DNA of 52,207 nucleotides from Lachnospiraceae bacterium KH1T2 (GTDB lineage Bacteria > Bacillota > Clostridia > Lachnospirales > Lachnospiraceae). Shown here piece after piece: positions 35,891-45,400 of this stretch. The translations under genes were made by a program, and so were the position numbers. The notes beneath the pieces are model-generated. The model did no database searches. It was not told the origin of the DNA and saw only the letters and a program-made list of their open reading frames with translations. How positions within the stretch are numbered: position 1 is the stretch's first letter; each line of letters begins with the position of its first letter. The stretch spans positions 1 to 52,207 of the forward strand of contig FOSY01000020.1 of the NCBI GenBank assembly GCA_900114405.1. Reading direction: 5' to 3'.

Positions 35891-37261
35891 ATGGATTCAT
35901 TATTCATGCAGCACGCAGCTGTTTATCAGACGATATATTTTATCTTGGAATATGGCGGACACTTGATAGATGCTGCAATCATTGCAAGTGTATTAAATTT
36001 TCTCTTTGAGCCGATAGCTCCAAAATTTCAAACAAAAACCGTTATCACTTTATTTTCGATATTTTGCCTGTTATCACTCAGCTTTACTCACATAATTTCA
36101 AATTCTAATTCCAATGTCTGGACATTAACATTATTTATATGTGCATTTGTATGGGCTTTAACCAAACGATGCAGTATTTACATGAAGCTTATTTTTTCTT
36201 CATTCCTTGGCTCTGCGCTGATATACTGTGATCTATTGAGTGCGCTCACCTTAAATACACTCTTTCCTTCATTTGTGAGGACTGCATCCGGTTATTTATT
36301 AGTATTTTTCTTTAGACGTGTGATATCAAAGATCATCGCATATCTTTTGATATCCCGTATGGACTCATCACCATTTCGTATGCCTACGCAGATTCCCAGC
36401 GCATACCTCACCGGAATGATGATGTTTAGCTTTTATCAATTATTTTTTGCAATGATCTTCATGTCATGTTACATGTATCGCCTTGATTATATGGGACATC
36501 ACTCTATATCACTGCAGCTCATCATAATTTTATTTACAACCTCTCTTACCTTTATGATCTATCACTTTTTCTTTGCTGCAATATATAAACTTCAAGAGCA
36601 GACCGCTGCCCTTCTACACGAAAAAGAACTTGAAATGCAGTCAGAATATCTGAAACAACAGATTTCAATAAATATCGCAACCCGGCGTTTCAGGCATGAC
36701 TTTAAGAACCATATATTCTGCATGCAAGGACTTCTTCACGAGAAAAAATATGATGAACTGCAAAAATACATATCAGAAATTGAAGATATGAAATTCATGA
36801 AGCTTACCGAAAGATTTTGCAAAGAAGAAAGTCTTAATGTAATGCTGAATCAGAAAAAGAAAAAAGCTGATGATGCGAATGTACCTATAGAAATCAATGT
36901 TCACTTGTCTGATGTTCCGCTGAATAATACTGTTTCCTTATGCACTCTCATAGCAAATCTATGTGATAACGCAATCGAAGCAAGTGAAAATGTATCCAAT
37001 CCTAAAGTACAGGTTTCAATGGCAGACGAAAAAGGCTTTTTATCTATACTTGTACGCAATAGAACTAATGAAAACGTATTGAAATCCAATCCTGCATTTA
37101 AGACCAGTAAACTTGACCATCCAAGTCTTCATGGACAAGGTATTCGGATAATACGGCGCATACTAAAAGATCTTAGCGCAATTTCAAACTGTGAAAGTAC
37201 CGATAATCATTTCTGTTGGAAAATACTGATCCCACGTGATACACTATCCGCCACCACATAA
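35891..37261 (+). CDS. AgrC-like sensor histidine kinase
   Basis: The 456-residue protein has about six membrane helices in the first 240 residues, a coiled region, the phosphoacceptor box RRFRHDFKNHI and a GHKL ATPase domain with NLCDNAIEASE. The architecture is that of AgrC/ComD kinases, which sense peptides or other small ligands. No agrB, agrD or other peptide-precursor gene is adjacent, so the ligand may be made elsewhere or be something other than a peptide. The ribosome site (AAAGGGGA) is 13 bases from the ATG, a long spacing. Confidence 0.88.
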   Translation: MDSLFMQHAAVYQTIYFILEYGGHLIDAAIIASVLNFLFEPIAPKFQTKTVITLFSIFCLLSLSFTHIISNSNSNVWTLTLFICAFVWALTKRCSIYMKLIFSSFLGSALIYCDLLSALTLNTLFPSFVRTASGYLLVFFFRRVISKIIAYLLISRMDSSPFRMPTQIPSAYLTGMMMFSFYQLFFAMIFMSCYMYRLDYMGHHSISLQLIIILFTTSLTFMIYHFFFAAIYKLQEQTAALLHEKELEMQSEYLKQQISINIATRRFRHDFKNHIFCMQGLLHEKKYDELQKYISEIEDMKFMKLTERFCKEESLNVMLNQKKKKADDANVPIEINVHLSDVPLNNTVSLCTLIANLCDNAIEASENVSNPKVQVSMADEKGFLSILVRNRTNENVLKSNPAFKTSKLDHPSLHGQGIRIIRRILKDLSAISNCESTDNHFCWKILIPRDTLSATT

Positions 37262-37264
37262 AAA

Positions 37265-37301
37265 AACGTGAAAAGCAGGCTTAATGCTTACTTTTCACGT
37301 T
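37265..37301. terminator. Bidirectional terminator between the kinase and the PHP enzyme gene
   Basis: Stem AACGTGAAAAG/CTTTTCACGTT (37265-37275 with 37291-37301), followed by TCTTTTT on the plus strand and by TTTTTTAT on the minus strand. It serves both convergent genes. Confidence 0.85.
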
Positions 37302-37321
37302 TCTTTTTACTTGAATCTAAT

Positions 37322-40300
37322 TCAAATCAGAACTCCATTTTCATCAAATGAATATTTCTTACCCCAAATTGATATTGTAGTTCCTCTTGTCATTTCACCT
37401 TTAGTATTGAAATGATACTTCTTTCCATCTATTTCAAGAAGTTTAGATTTTACCATCTGACCCTTTTCATTGAAATAATATGTCTTGTCATCTATAACAA
37501 CAAAATCATTGAACACCTGAGCTCCATCAGCAGCATAATAATATGTTCTGCCCCATGAATTCAAAAGTCCTGAATATCTCTTACCATCTCTAGCAAAGTG
37601 ATAGGTCTTTCCATCGATCTTAATAGATTCACTTGTAGCCATGTGTCCATTATTTTCATGGAAGTAATAATAATTTCCGTCAATCAAATGAAGTCCTTTA
37701 AGACGTTCTCCCTCAGGTGTCTTAAAGAAGGTACGTCCCAATGCTTTCACAAATTTTCCGGAAACCTTTTCAAAACTATTTGTCTTTACGACTTCATCTC
37801 TGTTTCTGACTCTGAGACATGCACCATCCGGATTATAGTAGCAAAGACCCGCTGCCCTGATAGTATTTCCAACCTTTACATCTTCATTTACAGTATCTTT
37901 TCCATCTGCTGCAAGAATATATCCATCAATGAATACTCTGGCTTCTTTACCGCTTTCATCACGTACAAAGAAGTAATCAACACCTGCCGAATTTGTAATT
38001 ACCTTAGTAACTTCTCCTTCAACTTCAAGAAGCTGTCCGCCATATGTATCATAGTCAGCAGCCTGTGCTGTAGTAACCTTCTTTGGCTCATATACACAAG
38101 TGTCATCTTTAATGACTTTATAACTCATTACCTGAATTTCTTTATCACCCTGATAACCATCAACATATCCTGTTATCTGAAGCTTTGTGCCAATTTTTAT
38201 TCCCTCCTCTGAAATCGGGAATACTGTAGTTCCGGCTGTCTCATCCTGAACATAGATCGTATCAAAGAACTTATTTCCTTCAACAGCTGTTCCGGCTGTT
38301 ACATAACCTTCAATGGTAAATATATCGCCTTGATTTCCTTTACGCATCTCAGCAATAGTTGAAACTTTAGCAACCTTCTTATGTGCAGCAAGATAATTCA
38401 AAAGGATATTTCGGTTAGCATAATAAGAATCTCCGGCATTATCAAGGTCTGACTTAACCTCAAAATTTGAAACAAATACTGTTCCTGCCACAAGCATTTC
38501 TCCACCACCTGAAAGCTTTTCAGAAACAAGTGCCGATACATCACCCTTATTTACTGCTACGTAATTATCATCATACTTCTTAGAATCTAAAGAATATGTT
38601 GTAGGATGTCCTTTAACAAGTACTGATGCAGTTCCTGCAGAAACAGCAGCAGGATCAGCAATTACCGATGAACCACTGTAAGCACTGTACTTCTGCTCAC
38701 TTGTAACATCTGCAAGAAGATAATTATCAGTATTAAAATCTGTAAAGTATAAACGATATGACTGACCGCCATTATTTTCATCATCACACATCTCATCACT
38801 ATTAAGACGAGTGGTTGCACCTATGTATGAGAGAAGTTTATTAATTTCAGTCGAAGACTGGGTATCTTTACTGTCACTGTAATCTGCAATACCACAAACT
38901 ATCAGATTACCGCCATTATCAACATAATTTTTAACTACTTTAAGGAATGAATCTTCAAAATGTGTTGCTGCATAACTTATTTCACCGTAATTTCCGCTCT
39001 TTTTAGCCGGTGCACTTACAACAAATACACTTGCATCTTCAAGGGTTTTATCTGTGATCTCGTCTGTTACTACATCAACCTTAACATAATCCGCAGCAGC
39101 GATATCTGCAAAATTACCAACATTTCCACCGTAATAGCCTGTTACATAATCATTATGATGAGAACCGTCTATTACTACATGTGTGACCATGTCCTCTGTA
39201 ATGTAATTAAGCGCAAGAGAGCCTGTATATTTCTTGCTCTGACCATTAAGATATCCTGTGATCACTGCCTCAATAGTTACTGCTCCCGCTTTGTCATAGG
39301 TAAAGCTAAATGAATCTGACATCTCAGACTGCTTTTCCATGACTTTGAGATCATCAGTAAGATCTGTTGTATGAATTACCTGACCGTTTGCTGTATATAC
39401 GATCGAACTTACTTCAAAATCATCAGCTTCATTATTAAAGAATGTTGTATTAACATTAATTGCTTCACCGGCAACTTCAAGTGAAGCATCTGTTTCAACA
39501 GAACTAACACCGATCGCTTCAACATCTGTAAGCCATACAGGTGCTGTTACAGCTATATCTCCATCAGCCTGAATTACTTTTATATAATAAAAGGCATAAT
39601 CAGGATCAAGCTCAAATGTTACTGTATCCTCTGCTTCATTTGCCGTAGTCTCTGCGACCACAACGCCACCGTTGGCAATTACCTGAACCTTCTCTTTTCC
39701 GGAATCTGTCTTATCAAGAAGATCAACAGAAATGCTCACCTTTTCCGGTTTCTCATCAAGAATGGTGCCCATTTCATTGCCGTTAAGAGTATAATAGATG
39801 TTAAGGTCGTTGTCTTCGGTTGCATAAAGTCTGCGATTACGGATCGCATCATAAATATTATCTCTTGTAAGAGAATCTGCAAGTACTACGGAACGTCCGG
39901 TATTAGCATCTCCCCACTTACCCTTGTGGTTATCCTGGTTATTTGCAGGCGCAAGATGCCAGCCCTTGTCAAGAGCACGCTGATAATATTCATATGAAGG
40001 GAAATATCCTGATGATCCAATCGCACCTTCACCATTACCTACTTCAATAAGTGTGATCTGCTTATCAATTTCTTCATCATAATATGCAAAATCATAAAAA
40101 TCACCAAAAGTTGTACCCGGATGGTTGAACATCGACATTGAGTCCGGTGTAGCCTTAAGCTGTGAATAGTAATTCTGAAGAGCTGTTCTGCTCTGTGATT
40201 CATAACCTGACATATTTCGGCTCATGAATCCATCAGTATTAAAGGTATTGATATGACCCGGTGCGCCGCCTGACCATGTCATTTCATATCCAAAAATTCC

Positions 40301-42478
40301 AACAAACTGATCTGTTGTATAGTTATCTGCAAGCTGATGTCCTTCTTTCCACTCTGAGCTTGCTGATCCATCATTAATAGTAACTGATGTATCATTGTCA
40401 AGCAGATTAGAATGATCAGTTACTGCAAGGAAATCCACATGCTCTGCATTATTACTTGCATAGCTGAACGCATCATCTGCTGTACCTGCACCATCTGAAT
40501 ATGATGTATGAGAGTGAAGCTGACCGAAGTAAATATTATATTTATCACCTTCTCTCTCAGTATATGTAAAATTAGATGATGTACTTTCAACAAATCCAGG
40601 CTTTGAAGCCTTAGCTATGATCGATGCAGGAAGGGTATCTAAAGTTATCTCCTCTGTATACTCTTTCCATGTCTCACCACCATCCAGTGAATAAGTGATC
40701 ACTGCACCTTCTGTCTTTGTCAAAAGCTTAACCTTAGTTCCAAGCTTTACCGCACCACCATTAGGAGCAGCGGTTACAGAAGTTGTTGTAGACGGTGTAT
40801 AAACCACCTTTGTAACAACACTCTTCTGCTCATTCTTTACAGCATATGCACGGACAATTGCTTTTGCTGTTGAATTAGCATTTTCAGCTAAAAAATCATT
40901 TGATGAAAGAGAAAATTTCTTCTCTGGATCATACTCCACATATTCGGAACCATTAATGCTGTAATATATATCAGCATCTGATGAGGCACAAGTAAGAGTT
41001 ATATCATCTCCTGCTGCAACTTCTCCATCCTCAGGTTCAAACGAAACATATCCTGTAAGCTTTCCTCCCTTTGCAGGATTTGCTGTAACAGAAATATTCT
41101 GAAAACGGTTAACACCTCCCGCTGCAACAGTCTTCTTATTTACTGATGTATCATTTGCAGGAAATACACGAATAAAAAGATTTTCTGCATTAATAACAGC
41201 CTCAGGAAGTTCCACACTATATTCCTGAGCTTTATTTATGACTTTGATCTCATCTGAAAGTGTTGTGAATTCTTCTCCATCTGTGCTATATGAAACTTTC
41301 CAATTAGCAGCTCCTGTTCCGGAACTTCTCATTGTAAAATTTAGCTTATAATTACCATAGCCTGTCCCATCAACCGACAGCTGATAATAATCATCTGAAT
41401 TCATTCCCTTTGTTCCGATCAGGTGACATTTATTGCCGCCGCTTGTATAACTGTAATCAGGAATTACTTTTTCACCATCTATAACAGCTGTAAGAACATT
41501 TGACTTATCCTTACCATCATTGGCTGCATCAAGATCCGCATATACATCAGTAAATGTAACCTCCCCTGTACCTGCCCATGAAGCAGCTGTACAGGTAACA
41601 GATTTATCAGCTGTAAGTTCATCAGATCCATCAGCTGACTTTGCAGCTTCAATCTTCGTCTCTCCGCATGGAATTACCTGAAGTCCCTTATAATCACTTA
41701 CAACACCATAAACATTTACTTTTGAACCCTCAGCAATATTCTCAAAATCAGATGCCGAAGTATACCAAAGAACAACCTCTGTATTAGAAGCACTTACGAT
41801 AGCCTTTTTACCTGAAACTGATACAAAAGTTACGCCTTCAAGTTTAACTTTCTGAGCCTCATAATCTTTATAATTTTCCGCAAAATCAGAAAGTTCATCA
41901 GCATTGATGATCTTATAGTCGTAAGATCTGTCAGTATCTTCTACCTTATCTACCGCAGCCTTATTAAGCTCGATCAGCCCATTGTACTCTGTAAGTGTAC
42001 CTGTCGCTGTAACAAGAGAGCCAATCTTGATATCAGCATTCTTTTCTGCAAGAAATACGACAATTGCAGCCGTATCATCCTGAATATACACACTCTTTCC
42101 ATTGATGTAGCTTACAACACCCTGTACTGTGTATGAAGCATTGTCTGTAGCCTTATTACGCACATCAGCTATTGCAGATATGCTTTCTGCTTCTTCTGAT
42201 ACATTATCTTCAGACACAGCATCTTCAGATACCCTTGTGTCTTCCTCTGACTCTGTACTTCCAGCCTCTGCATCTAATGATTCAGTACTTGATTCATCCG
42301 ATTCCGATGTATCCGACTCAGTTGACGCATATTCCTCGCCTTCCTCAACACTGATATCAGCTTCAGAAACAGTCGATGCTGATTCCTCTGCCATTACAGG
42401 CATTGCAGACTGAAGGGCAGTTGTCATTGTCATGCTGACCGCAAGCAGTACAGCAAGCAAACGTCCTCGTTTTCTCAT
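37322..42478 (-). CDS. Cell-wall-bound PHP-type (CehA/McbA-like) metallohydrolase with OB-fold domains
   Basis: The start is ATG 42478 (a TTG at 42508 is in frame), giving 1718 residues. After a signal peptide and an acidic Ser/Glu spacer come two OB-fold-like segments (about 105-280), a jelly-roll-like region (about 290-465) and two small chitobiase-C-like modules. The PHP metal site follows: His655/His657 (QLHSHTSYSDG), Asp688/His689 (AVTDHS), FNHPG at about 785 and a QDNH at about 851. Beta-rich domains, a Rossmann-like segment, two further OB-fold-like domains (about 1390-1560) and cell-wall-binding repeats (about 1570-1718) complete it. PHP enzymes hydrolyse phosphoesters; OB folds suggest nucleic acid or another phosphorylated polymer. 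That substrate is inference. Confidence 0.75.
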   Translation of the reverse strand: MRKRGRLLAVLLAVSMTMTTALQSAMPVMAEESASTVSEADISVEEGEEYASTESDTSESDESSTESLDAEAGSTESEEDTRVSEDAVSEDNVSEEAESISAIADVRNKATDNASYTVQGVVSYINGKSVYIQDDTAAIVVFLAEKNADIKIGSLVTATGTLTEYNGLIELNKAAVDKVEDTDRSYDYKIINADELSDFAENYKDYEAQKVKLEGVTFVSVSGKKAIVSASNTEVVLWYTSASDFENIAEGSKVNVYGVVSDYKGLQVIPCGETKIEAAKSADGSDELTADKSVTCTAASWAGTGEVTFTDVYADLDAANDGKDKSNVLTAVIDGEKVIPDYSYTSGGNKCHLIGTKGMNSDDYYQLSVDGTGYGNYKLNFTMRSSGTGAANWKVSYSTDGEEFTTLSDEIKVINKAQEYSVELPEAVINAENLFIRVFPANDTSVNKKTVAAGGVNRFQNISVTANPAKGGKLTGYVSFEPEDGEVAAGDDITLTCASSDADIYYSINGSEYVEYDPEKKFSLSSNDFLAENANSTAKAIVRAYAVKNEQKSVVTKVVYTPSTTTSVTAAPNGGAVKLGTKVKLLTKTEGAVITYSLDGGETWKEYTEEITLDTLPASIIAKASKPGFVESTSSNFTYTEREGDKYNIYFGQLHSHTSYSDGAGTADDAFSYASNNAEHVDFLAVTDHSNLLDNDTSVTINDGSASSEWKEGHQLADNYTTDQFVGIFGYEMTWSGGAPGHINTFNTDGFMSRNMSGYESQSRTALQNYYSQLKATPDSMSMFNHPGTTFGDFYDFAYYDEEIDKQITLIEVGNGEGAIGSSGYFPSYEYYQRALDKGWHLAPANNQDNHKGKWGDANTGRSVVLADSLTRDNIYDAIRNRRLYATEDNDLNIYYTLNGNEMGTILDEKPEKVSISVDLLDKTDSGKEKVQVIANGGVVVAETTANEAEDTVTFELDPDYAFYYIKVIQADGDIAVTAPVWLTDVEAIGVSSVETDASLEVAGEAINVNTTFFNNEADDFEVSSIVYTANGQVIHTTDLTDDLKVMEKQSEMSDSFSFTYDKAGAVTIEAVITGYLNGQSKKYTGSLALNYITEDMVTHVVIDGSHHNDYVTGYYGGNVGNFADIAAADYVKVDVVTDEITDKTLEDASVFVVSAPAKKSGNYGEISYAATHFEDSFLKVVKNYVDNGGNLIVCGIADYSDSKDTQSSTEINKLLSYIGATTRLNSDEMCDDENNGGQSYRLYFTDFNTDNYLLADVTSEQKYSAYSGSSVIADPAAVSAGTASVLVKGHPTTYSLDSKKYDDNYVAVNKGDVSALVSEKLSGGGEMLVAGTVFVSNFEVKSDLDNAGDSYYANRNILLNYLAAHKKVAKVSTIAEMRKGNQGDIFTIEGYVTAGTAVEGNKFFDTIYVQDETAGTTVFPISEEGIKIGTKLQITGYVDGYQGDKEIQVMSYKVIKDDTCVYEPKKVTTAQAADYDTYGGQLLEVEGEVTKVITNSAGVDYFFVRDESGKEARVFIDGYILAADGKDTVNEDVKVGNTIRAAGLCYYNPDGACLRVRNRDEVVKTNSFEKVSGKFVKALGRTFFKTPEGERLKGLHLIDGNYYYFHENNGHMATSESIKIDGKTYHFARDGKRYSGLLNSWGRTYYYAADGAQVFNDFVVIDDKTYYFNEKGQMVKSKLLEIDGKKYHFNTKGEMTRGTTISIWGKKYSFDENGVLI

Positions 42479-42501
42479 AAACTCCAGTTCCTCTCCTTCT
42501 T

Positions 42502-42516
42502 GTAACAATTCGTTAC
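42502..42516. promoter_or_regulatory. Inverted repeat upstream of the PHP enzyme gene
   Basis: GTAACAATTCGTTAC has perfect 5-bp arms around AATTC. It lies just before the ribosome site region and could be an operator. The regulator is unknown. Confidence 0.3.
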
Positions 42517-42529
42517 GTTATATAAGATC

Positions 42530-42553
42530 AACAGCATCCTTTCAGATGCTGTA
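42530..42553 (-). terminator. Terminator after the YibE/F gene
   Basis: Stem ACAGCATC/GATGCTGT with loop CTTTCA, about 10 bases after the YibE/F stop codon on the minus strand. The following tract TTGATCTTAT is only moderately U-rich, so some read-through into the PHP gene is possible. Confidence 0.6.
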
Positions 42554-42562
42554 ATCCACATA

Positions 42563-43786
42563 TTAATGTTGTAAAAGCTTATGGTGATAATGTATTTCGA
42601 TAGTAGCGGAAAGAAATGCTACAATTGGGACCGTAAGTATGATCCCTATACTTCCTGAAATGCCCTGAATTACCTCACGTGCCACCAAATCAGTAGAAAG
42701 CAGCTGTGTCCAGGTTATATTATAAAAATAGATAAGTAAAAGCAATGTAAATGAAGATCCTGCAAGCGCAAGTATCAATGTATTAGCCATAGTTCCCATG
42801 GCATCTCGTCCAATATTCATTCCCGAATTGAACAATTCTTTTTGGGTAAGCTCCTGATTCACAGAATGAAGTTCATGCACAGATGACGCAATGCTCATGG
42901 CAACGTCCATCACAGCTCCCAGCGCAGCTATAAGTATTCCCGCTGTAAAAAGATATCTGATCTTCATACCATGATCTCGGCCGATTATAAGAAGCTCTTC
43001 TGCTTCTGTAGTCTGAAACCCTGAAACATGTGCAAAATGTCCTGCTATAGCAGCAAATACACCTGCAATAACAACACCTGCAAGAGTCCCTAATGCAGCA
43101 CTCACAGTCTTAGTGCTGATTCCTTCAAGTAATATAAAAGTGAGAATTATAACATAGAATACAATGGCAATAGAAACAGCCATCACCGGAAAATCATACT
43201 CAAGAAGAGGAAACAAAATTCCCCATATAGAAACCATTGTCACAATAAGTGCGATCAAAGCCATTAAACCCTTACGCCGACCTATAACGATCAGGCAAAG
43301 TGCAAAGAATAAAAGACAAAAAGCGATAACAGCACTGCGGTCATAACTATAAATATAAGCACTGTAACCGCCAGCTTCGATAGGATCAAGCCTCACTATA
43401 ACTCCTGTTCCTTCCTGACAATTAATATTATAAAGTGCACTCATGTAATTAACTGTTTCATACTGCTCACCCTTATGTGCACCACTCAAGATCTGAACTA
43501 TAACATCCTGATCTCCACGCAGAACATTTTCTGTGGAATGATCGACACTTGTATTATCCTGAATGAGATCTACTACCTTTCCACGTACATAGACACTGGT
43601 AGATTTTGAATTGTCCTTTTGAATAAGGACATTATGAATGAAAAAATATGTAATGGTAAAAAAGAAAAAGCAAGCCAAAAGTGCAATTATTCTTATACGT
43701 GTCCATGGCGCAGCCTTTTCACCATTTTCATGAATAAATACTTCTGAATTGACAGCATTCCCGTTGTTACAATTCCTTTTCATCAC
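42563..43786 (-). CDS. YibE/F-family membrane protein
   Basis: The 407-residue protein has an N-terminal membrane helix, an extracytoplasmic beta-rich domain (about 60-140) and seven or eight C-terminal helices. The YibE/F signatures include GLMALIALIVTMVSIWGILFPLL and ALGAVMDVAMSIASSVHEL. The family is widespread in Firmicutes and its function is unknown; a transport role is only suggested. The start is either GTG 43786 or the next codon ATG 43783, both within reach of GGGAG. It is followed by a terminator and then the PHP enzyme gene. Confidence 0.85.
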   Translation of the reverse strand: MMKRNCNNGNAVNSEVFIHENGEKAAPWTRIRIIALLACFFFFTITYFFIHNVLIQKDNSKSTSVYVRGKVVDLIQDNTSVDHSTENVLRGDQDVIVQILSGAHKGEQYETVNYMSALYNINCQEGTGVIVRLDPIEAGGYSAYIYSYDRSAVIAFCLLFFALCLIVIGRRKGLMALIALIVTMVSIWGILFPLLEYDFPVMAVSIAIVFYVIILTFILLEGISTKTVSAALGTLAGVVIAGVFAAIAGHFAHVSGFQTTEAEELLIIGRDHGMKIRYLFTAGILIAALGAVMDVAMSIASSVHELHSVNQELTQKELFNSGMNIGRDAMGTMANTLILALAGSSFTLLLLIYFYNITWTQLLSTDLVAREVIQGISGSIGIILTVPIVAFLSATIEIHYHHKLLQH

Positions 43787-43923
43787 TTTAGATCTCCCTT
43801 AAAGAATCTTCTATCGATTGCAAAATTGTACATCAAATAGAACAATCACTAATAAACTACACTATAAATGATCAATATGTCAATTCAAAACAGGGCAAAT
43901 CTTTGCAAAATTATCGTAAAAAA

Positions 43924-43990
43924 TAAGCGCACCGTCATTCCAAAACTTATAAACAACGTTTTAGAATTCCAATGCGCTCATTTTTTGTAC
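43924..43990 (-). terminator. Terminator after the repeat remnant
   Basis: An interrupted stem pairs GCGC with GCGC and CATTCNAAAAC with GTTTTNGAAT around a loop near 43950, followed by TTATTTTT on the minus strand. It lies just downstream of the orphan repeat fragment, where the terminator of an intact gene would be. Confidence 0.55.
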
Positions 43991-44008
43991 TTATTTAGAT
44001 ATGATCAG

Positions 44009-44083
44009 TCAAGACTTTCTTTTTCCATCAGCGTCAAAATAATATGTTTTTCCTCCTATCTCAACAATAATCTCTCGGAATCT
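44009..44083 (-). pseudogene. Orphan C-terminal fragment of a cell-wall-binding repeat protein
   Basis: On the minus strand, from just after an in-frame TAA (44086-44084), 24 codons read as a choline-binding-type repeat: VEIGGKTYYFDADGKRKS, then a TGA stop at 44011-44009. The motif matches repeats at the ends of the GH3, PHP and GH146-like enzymes, for example VDGKKYYFNADGKRVS. There is no start codon or ribosome site. It is best read as the tail of a lost surface protein, possibly displaced by the MFS cassette upstream. Confidence 0.75.
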
Positions 44084-44132
44084 TTAACCCAGTAAAATCA
44101 AAGCTTTTAAATTCCTTTTTTAATTATTCACA

Positions 44133-45221
44133 CTATGAAAGAATGATTCCAAATATCGGAGACAAAACTATCATAATCATCGAAAACACAAATGAATTGA
44201 CCGAAATCAATGTTGCCCTCTGTTCCGAAGGTATCATACTATTAAGCAAAATATCAGTTCTGACTTCCAAAAAATTATCTGCAAAAGCGCCTGCAAATCC
44301 CCCAGCTATCACTATCAGACAGTTTTGACTTATAAGTGACAGCATTGCAGCTGCTATCCCCACAACGCTTATCAAGCATATGCTCTTATATCTGCTATTT
44401 TTGAACCGAACTACAATCTTCGCACCAAGCACTGCTCCAAGTCCCATAAAAAACAATGCAGGTCCAAGCAGGAGCTTCGATAATCCAATCTCAGGAAGCT
44501 TTGCTTGCAGAAAAAATAATATCAATACAGAAATCGCACCTATCACTGCATTAAAGAAGATAATGATCTGAACCTTTCTACTTTTATATATAAATGCTGC
44601 ACTCTCACTAAAAACATCACTAAAACACTTCCTGATATTTACATTTCTCTTAGTATTTACAAATGCTTCTCTTAAAGTAAATGCCATAATCAGAGTTATC
44701 ATACCTGCGATCACATCTATCATATAAGCTTTCTTATATCCAAGCCTAAGTACAACCCCCGCCATTAATACTGCTAATGAGCTTGTGAGTTGATATATCA
44801 CCATATCATCTGATGCAAACTTATCATATTCGTCCTCTGATCCGACTTCCTTAAGGCTATCATACGCTAATGCTTCTCTGGTTCCCGATGCAAGATTATA
44901 GCTCAAAGCACTCAAGATCATAACTGCCATAACTGATAATAATGAATTCGAATAAATCATAAGCACTGCAGCTAATAGCGCCGCTGCCCTGCTTGCAATC
45001 AAGATTTTTCTTCTCCCAAAGACATCCGCCATAGCCCCTGAAGGAATTTCAAATATCATACTTGCTGTATGAAAGACACTTTCAGCCGCTCCAATCTCCA
45101 CAGTAGAAAATCCTCTCGCTGAAAGCAATGCTACCCACGAAGCGCTGGCAAACATCAAATTTCCCATACCATCAAGCAGCAGTAACTTATTTATCTGTTC
45201 TTTTACTCTTTTTCTTTCCAT
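44133..45221 (-). CDS. Major facilitator superfamily exporter under attenuation control
   Basis: This 362-residue protein has about eleven or twelve helices and MFS signature regions such as GAMADVFGRRKILIASR after helix 2. It is slightly short for the family but not visibly truncated. The AAGGAGA ribosome site lies inside the 3' arm of a terminator-like hairpin (45228-45263), seven T residues before the ATG. Together with the upstream leader ORF this implies induction by something that stalls ribosomes, so drug efflux is the likeliest job. Both points are inference. It sits between the GH146-like gene and an orphan repeat fragment, which suggests later insertion. Confidence 0.85.
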   Translation of the reverse strand: MERKRVKEQINKLLLLDGMGNLMFASASWVALLSARGFSTVEIGAAESVFHTASMIFEIPSGAMADVFGRRKILIASRAAALLAAVLMIYSNSLLSVMAVMILSALSYNLASGTREALAYDSLKEVGSEDEYDKFASDDMVIYQLTSSLAVLMAGVVLRLGYKKAYMIDVIAGMITLIMAFTLREAFVNTKRNVNIRKCFSDVFSESAAFIYKSRKVQIIIFFNAVIGAISVLILFFLQAKLPEIGLSKLLLGPALFFMGLGAVLGAKIVVRFKNSRYKSICLISVVGIAAAMLSLISQNCLIVIAGGFAGAFADNFLEVRTDILLNSMIPSEQRATLISVNSFVFSMIMIVLSPIFGIILS

Positions 45222-45227
45222 AAAAAA

Positions 45228-45263
45228 ATCTCCTTAGTCTTTTATTTAAAAGATTAAGGAGAT
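45228..45263 (-). terminator. Attenuator hairpin overlapping the MFS ribosome-binding site
   Basis: On the minus strand ATCTCCTTA pairs with TAAGGAGAT (9 bp). After one A-C mismatch TCTTTT pairs with AAAAGA, closing a 4-base loop. TTTTTTT follows directly, then the MFS ATG. The hairpin can act both as an intrinsic terminator and as a lock on the Shine-Dalgarno sequence. Confidence 0.85.
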
Positions 45264-45313
45264 AGTGCAGATCATTTTAAGCTGATTTACCTAAAAAAGA
45301 GCGCACTATCCCC
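45261..45313 (-). promoter_or_regulatory. Anti-terminator pairing (segments B and C)
   Basis: Segment B (minus GGGGATAGTGC, 45313-45303) is complementary over 11 bp, with one G-U pair, to segment C (minus GCACTATCTCC, 45268-45258). Forming B:C consumes the 5' arm of the attenuator hairpin. B can instead pair over 11 bp with segment A (45380-45369, the leader ribosome-site and start region). A:B and B:C are mutually exclusive. Confidence 0.75.
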
Positions 45314-45370
45314 TTGAATTGCCAAAACATCACCTTTCATGAGATGGATATTGTTGGTTTTCCAAGTCAT
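45287..45370 (-). CDS. 27-codon leader peptide upstream of the MFS exporter
   Basis: This small ORF starts with ATG at 45370, six bases after a strong AAAGGAG (45383-45377), and ends TAA at 45287, 65 bases before the MFS start. The peptide begins MTWKTNNIHLMKGDV and ends SALFFR. Its last third overlaps segment B of the competing RNA structure. A ribosome stalled early would cover segment A and leave B free to form the anti-terminator. A ribosome finishing the ORF would cover B and allow termination. This matches leader peptides of inducible resistance genes in arrangement, not in sequence that I recognise. Confidence 0.75.
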   Translation of the reverse strand: MTWKTNNIHLMKGDVLAIQGDSALFFR

Positions 45371-45400
45371 AGTGCACTCCTTTCGTCAAAATTTTCTTTT

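Noticed and set aside
43787..43923. Possible gene in the gap before the YibE/F gene
   Set aside because: The A/T-rich stretch has no frame with a ribosome site; nothing supportable beyond the neighbouring terminator and repeat remnant.
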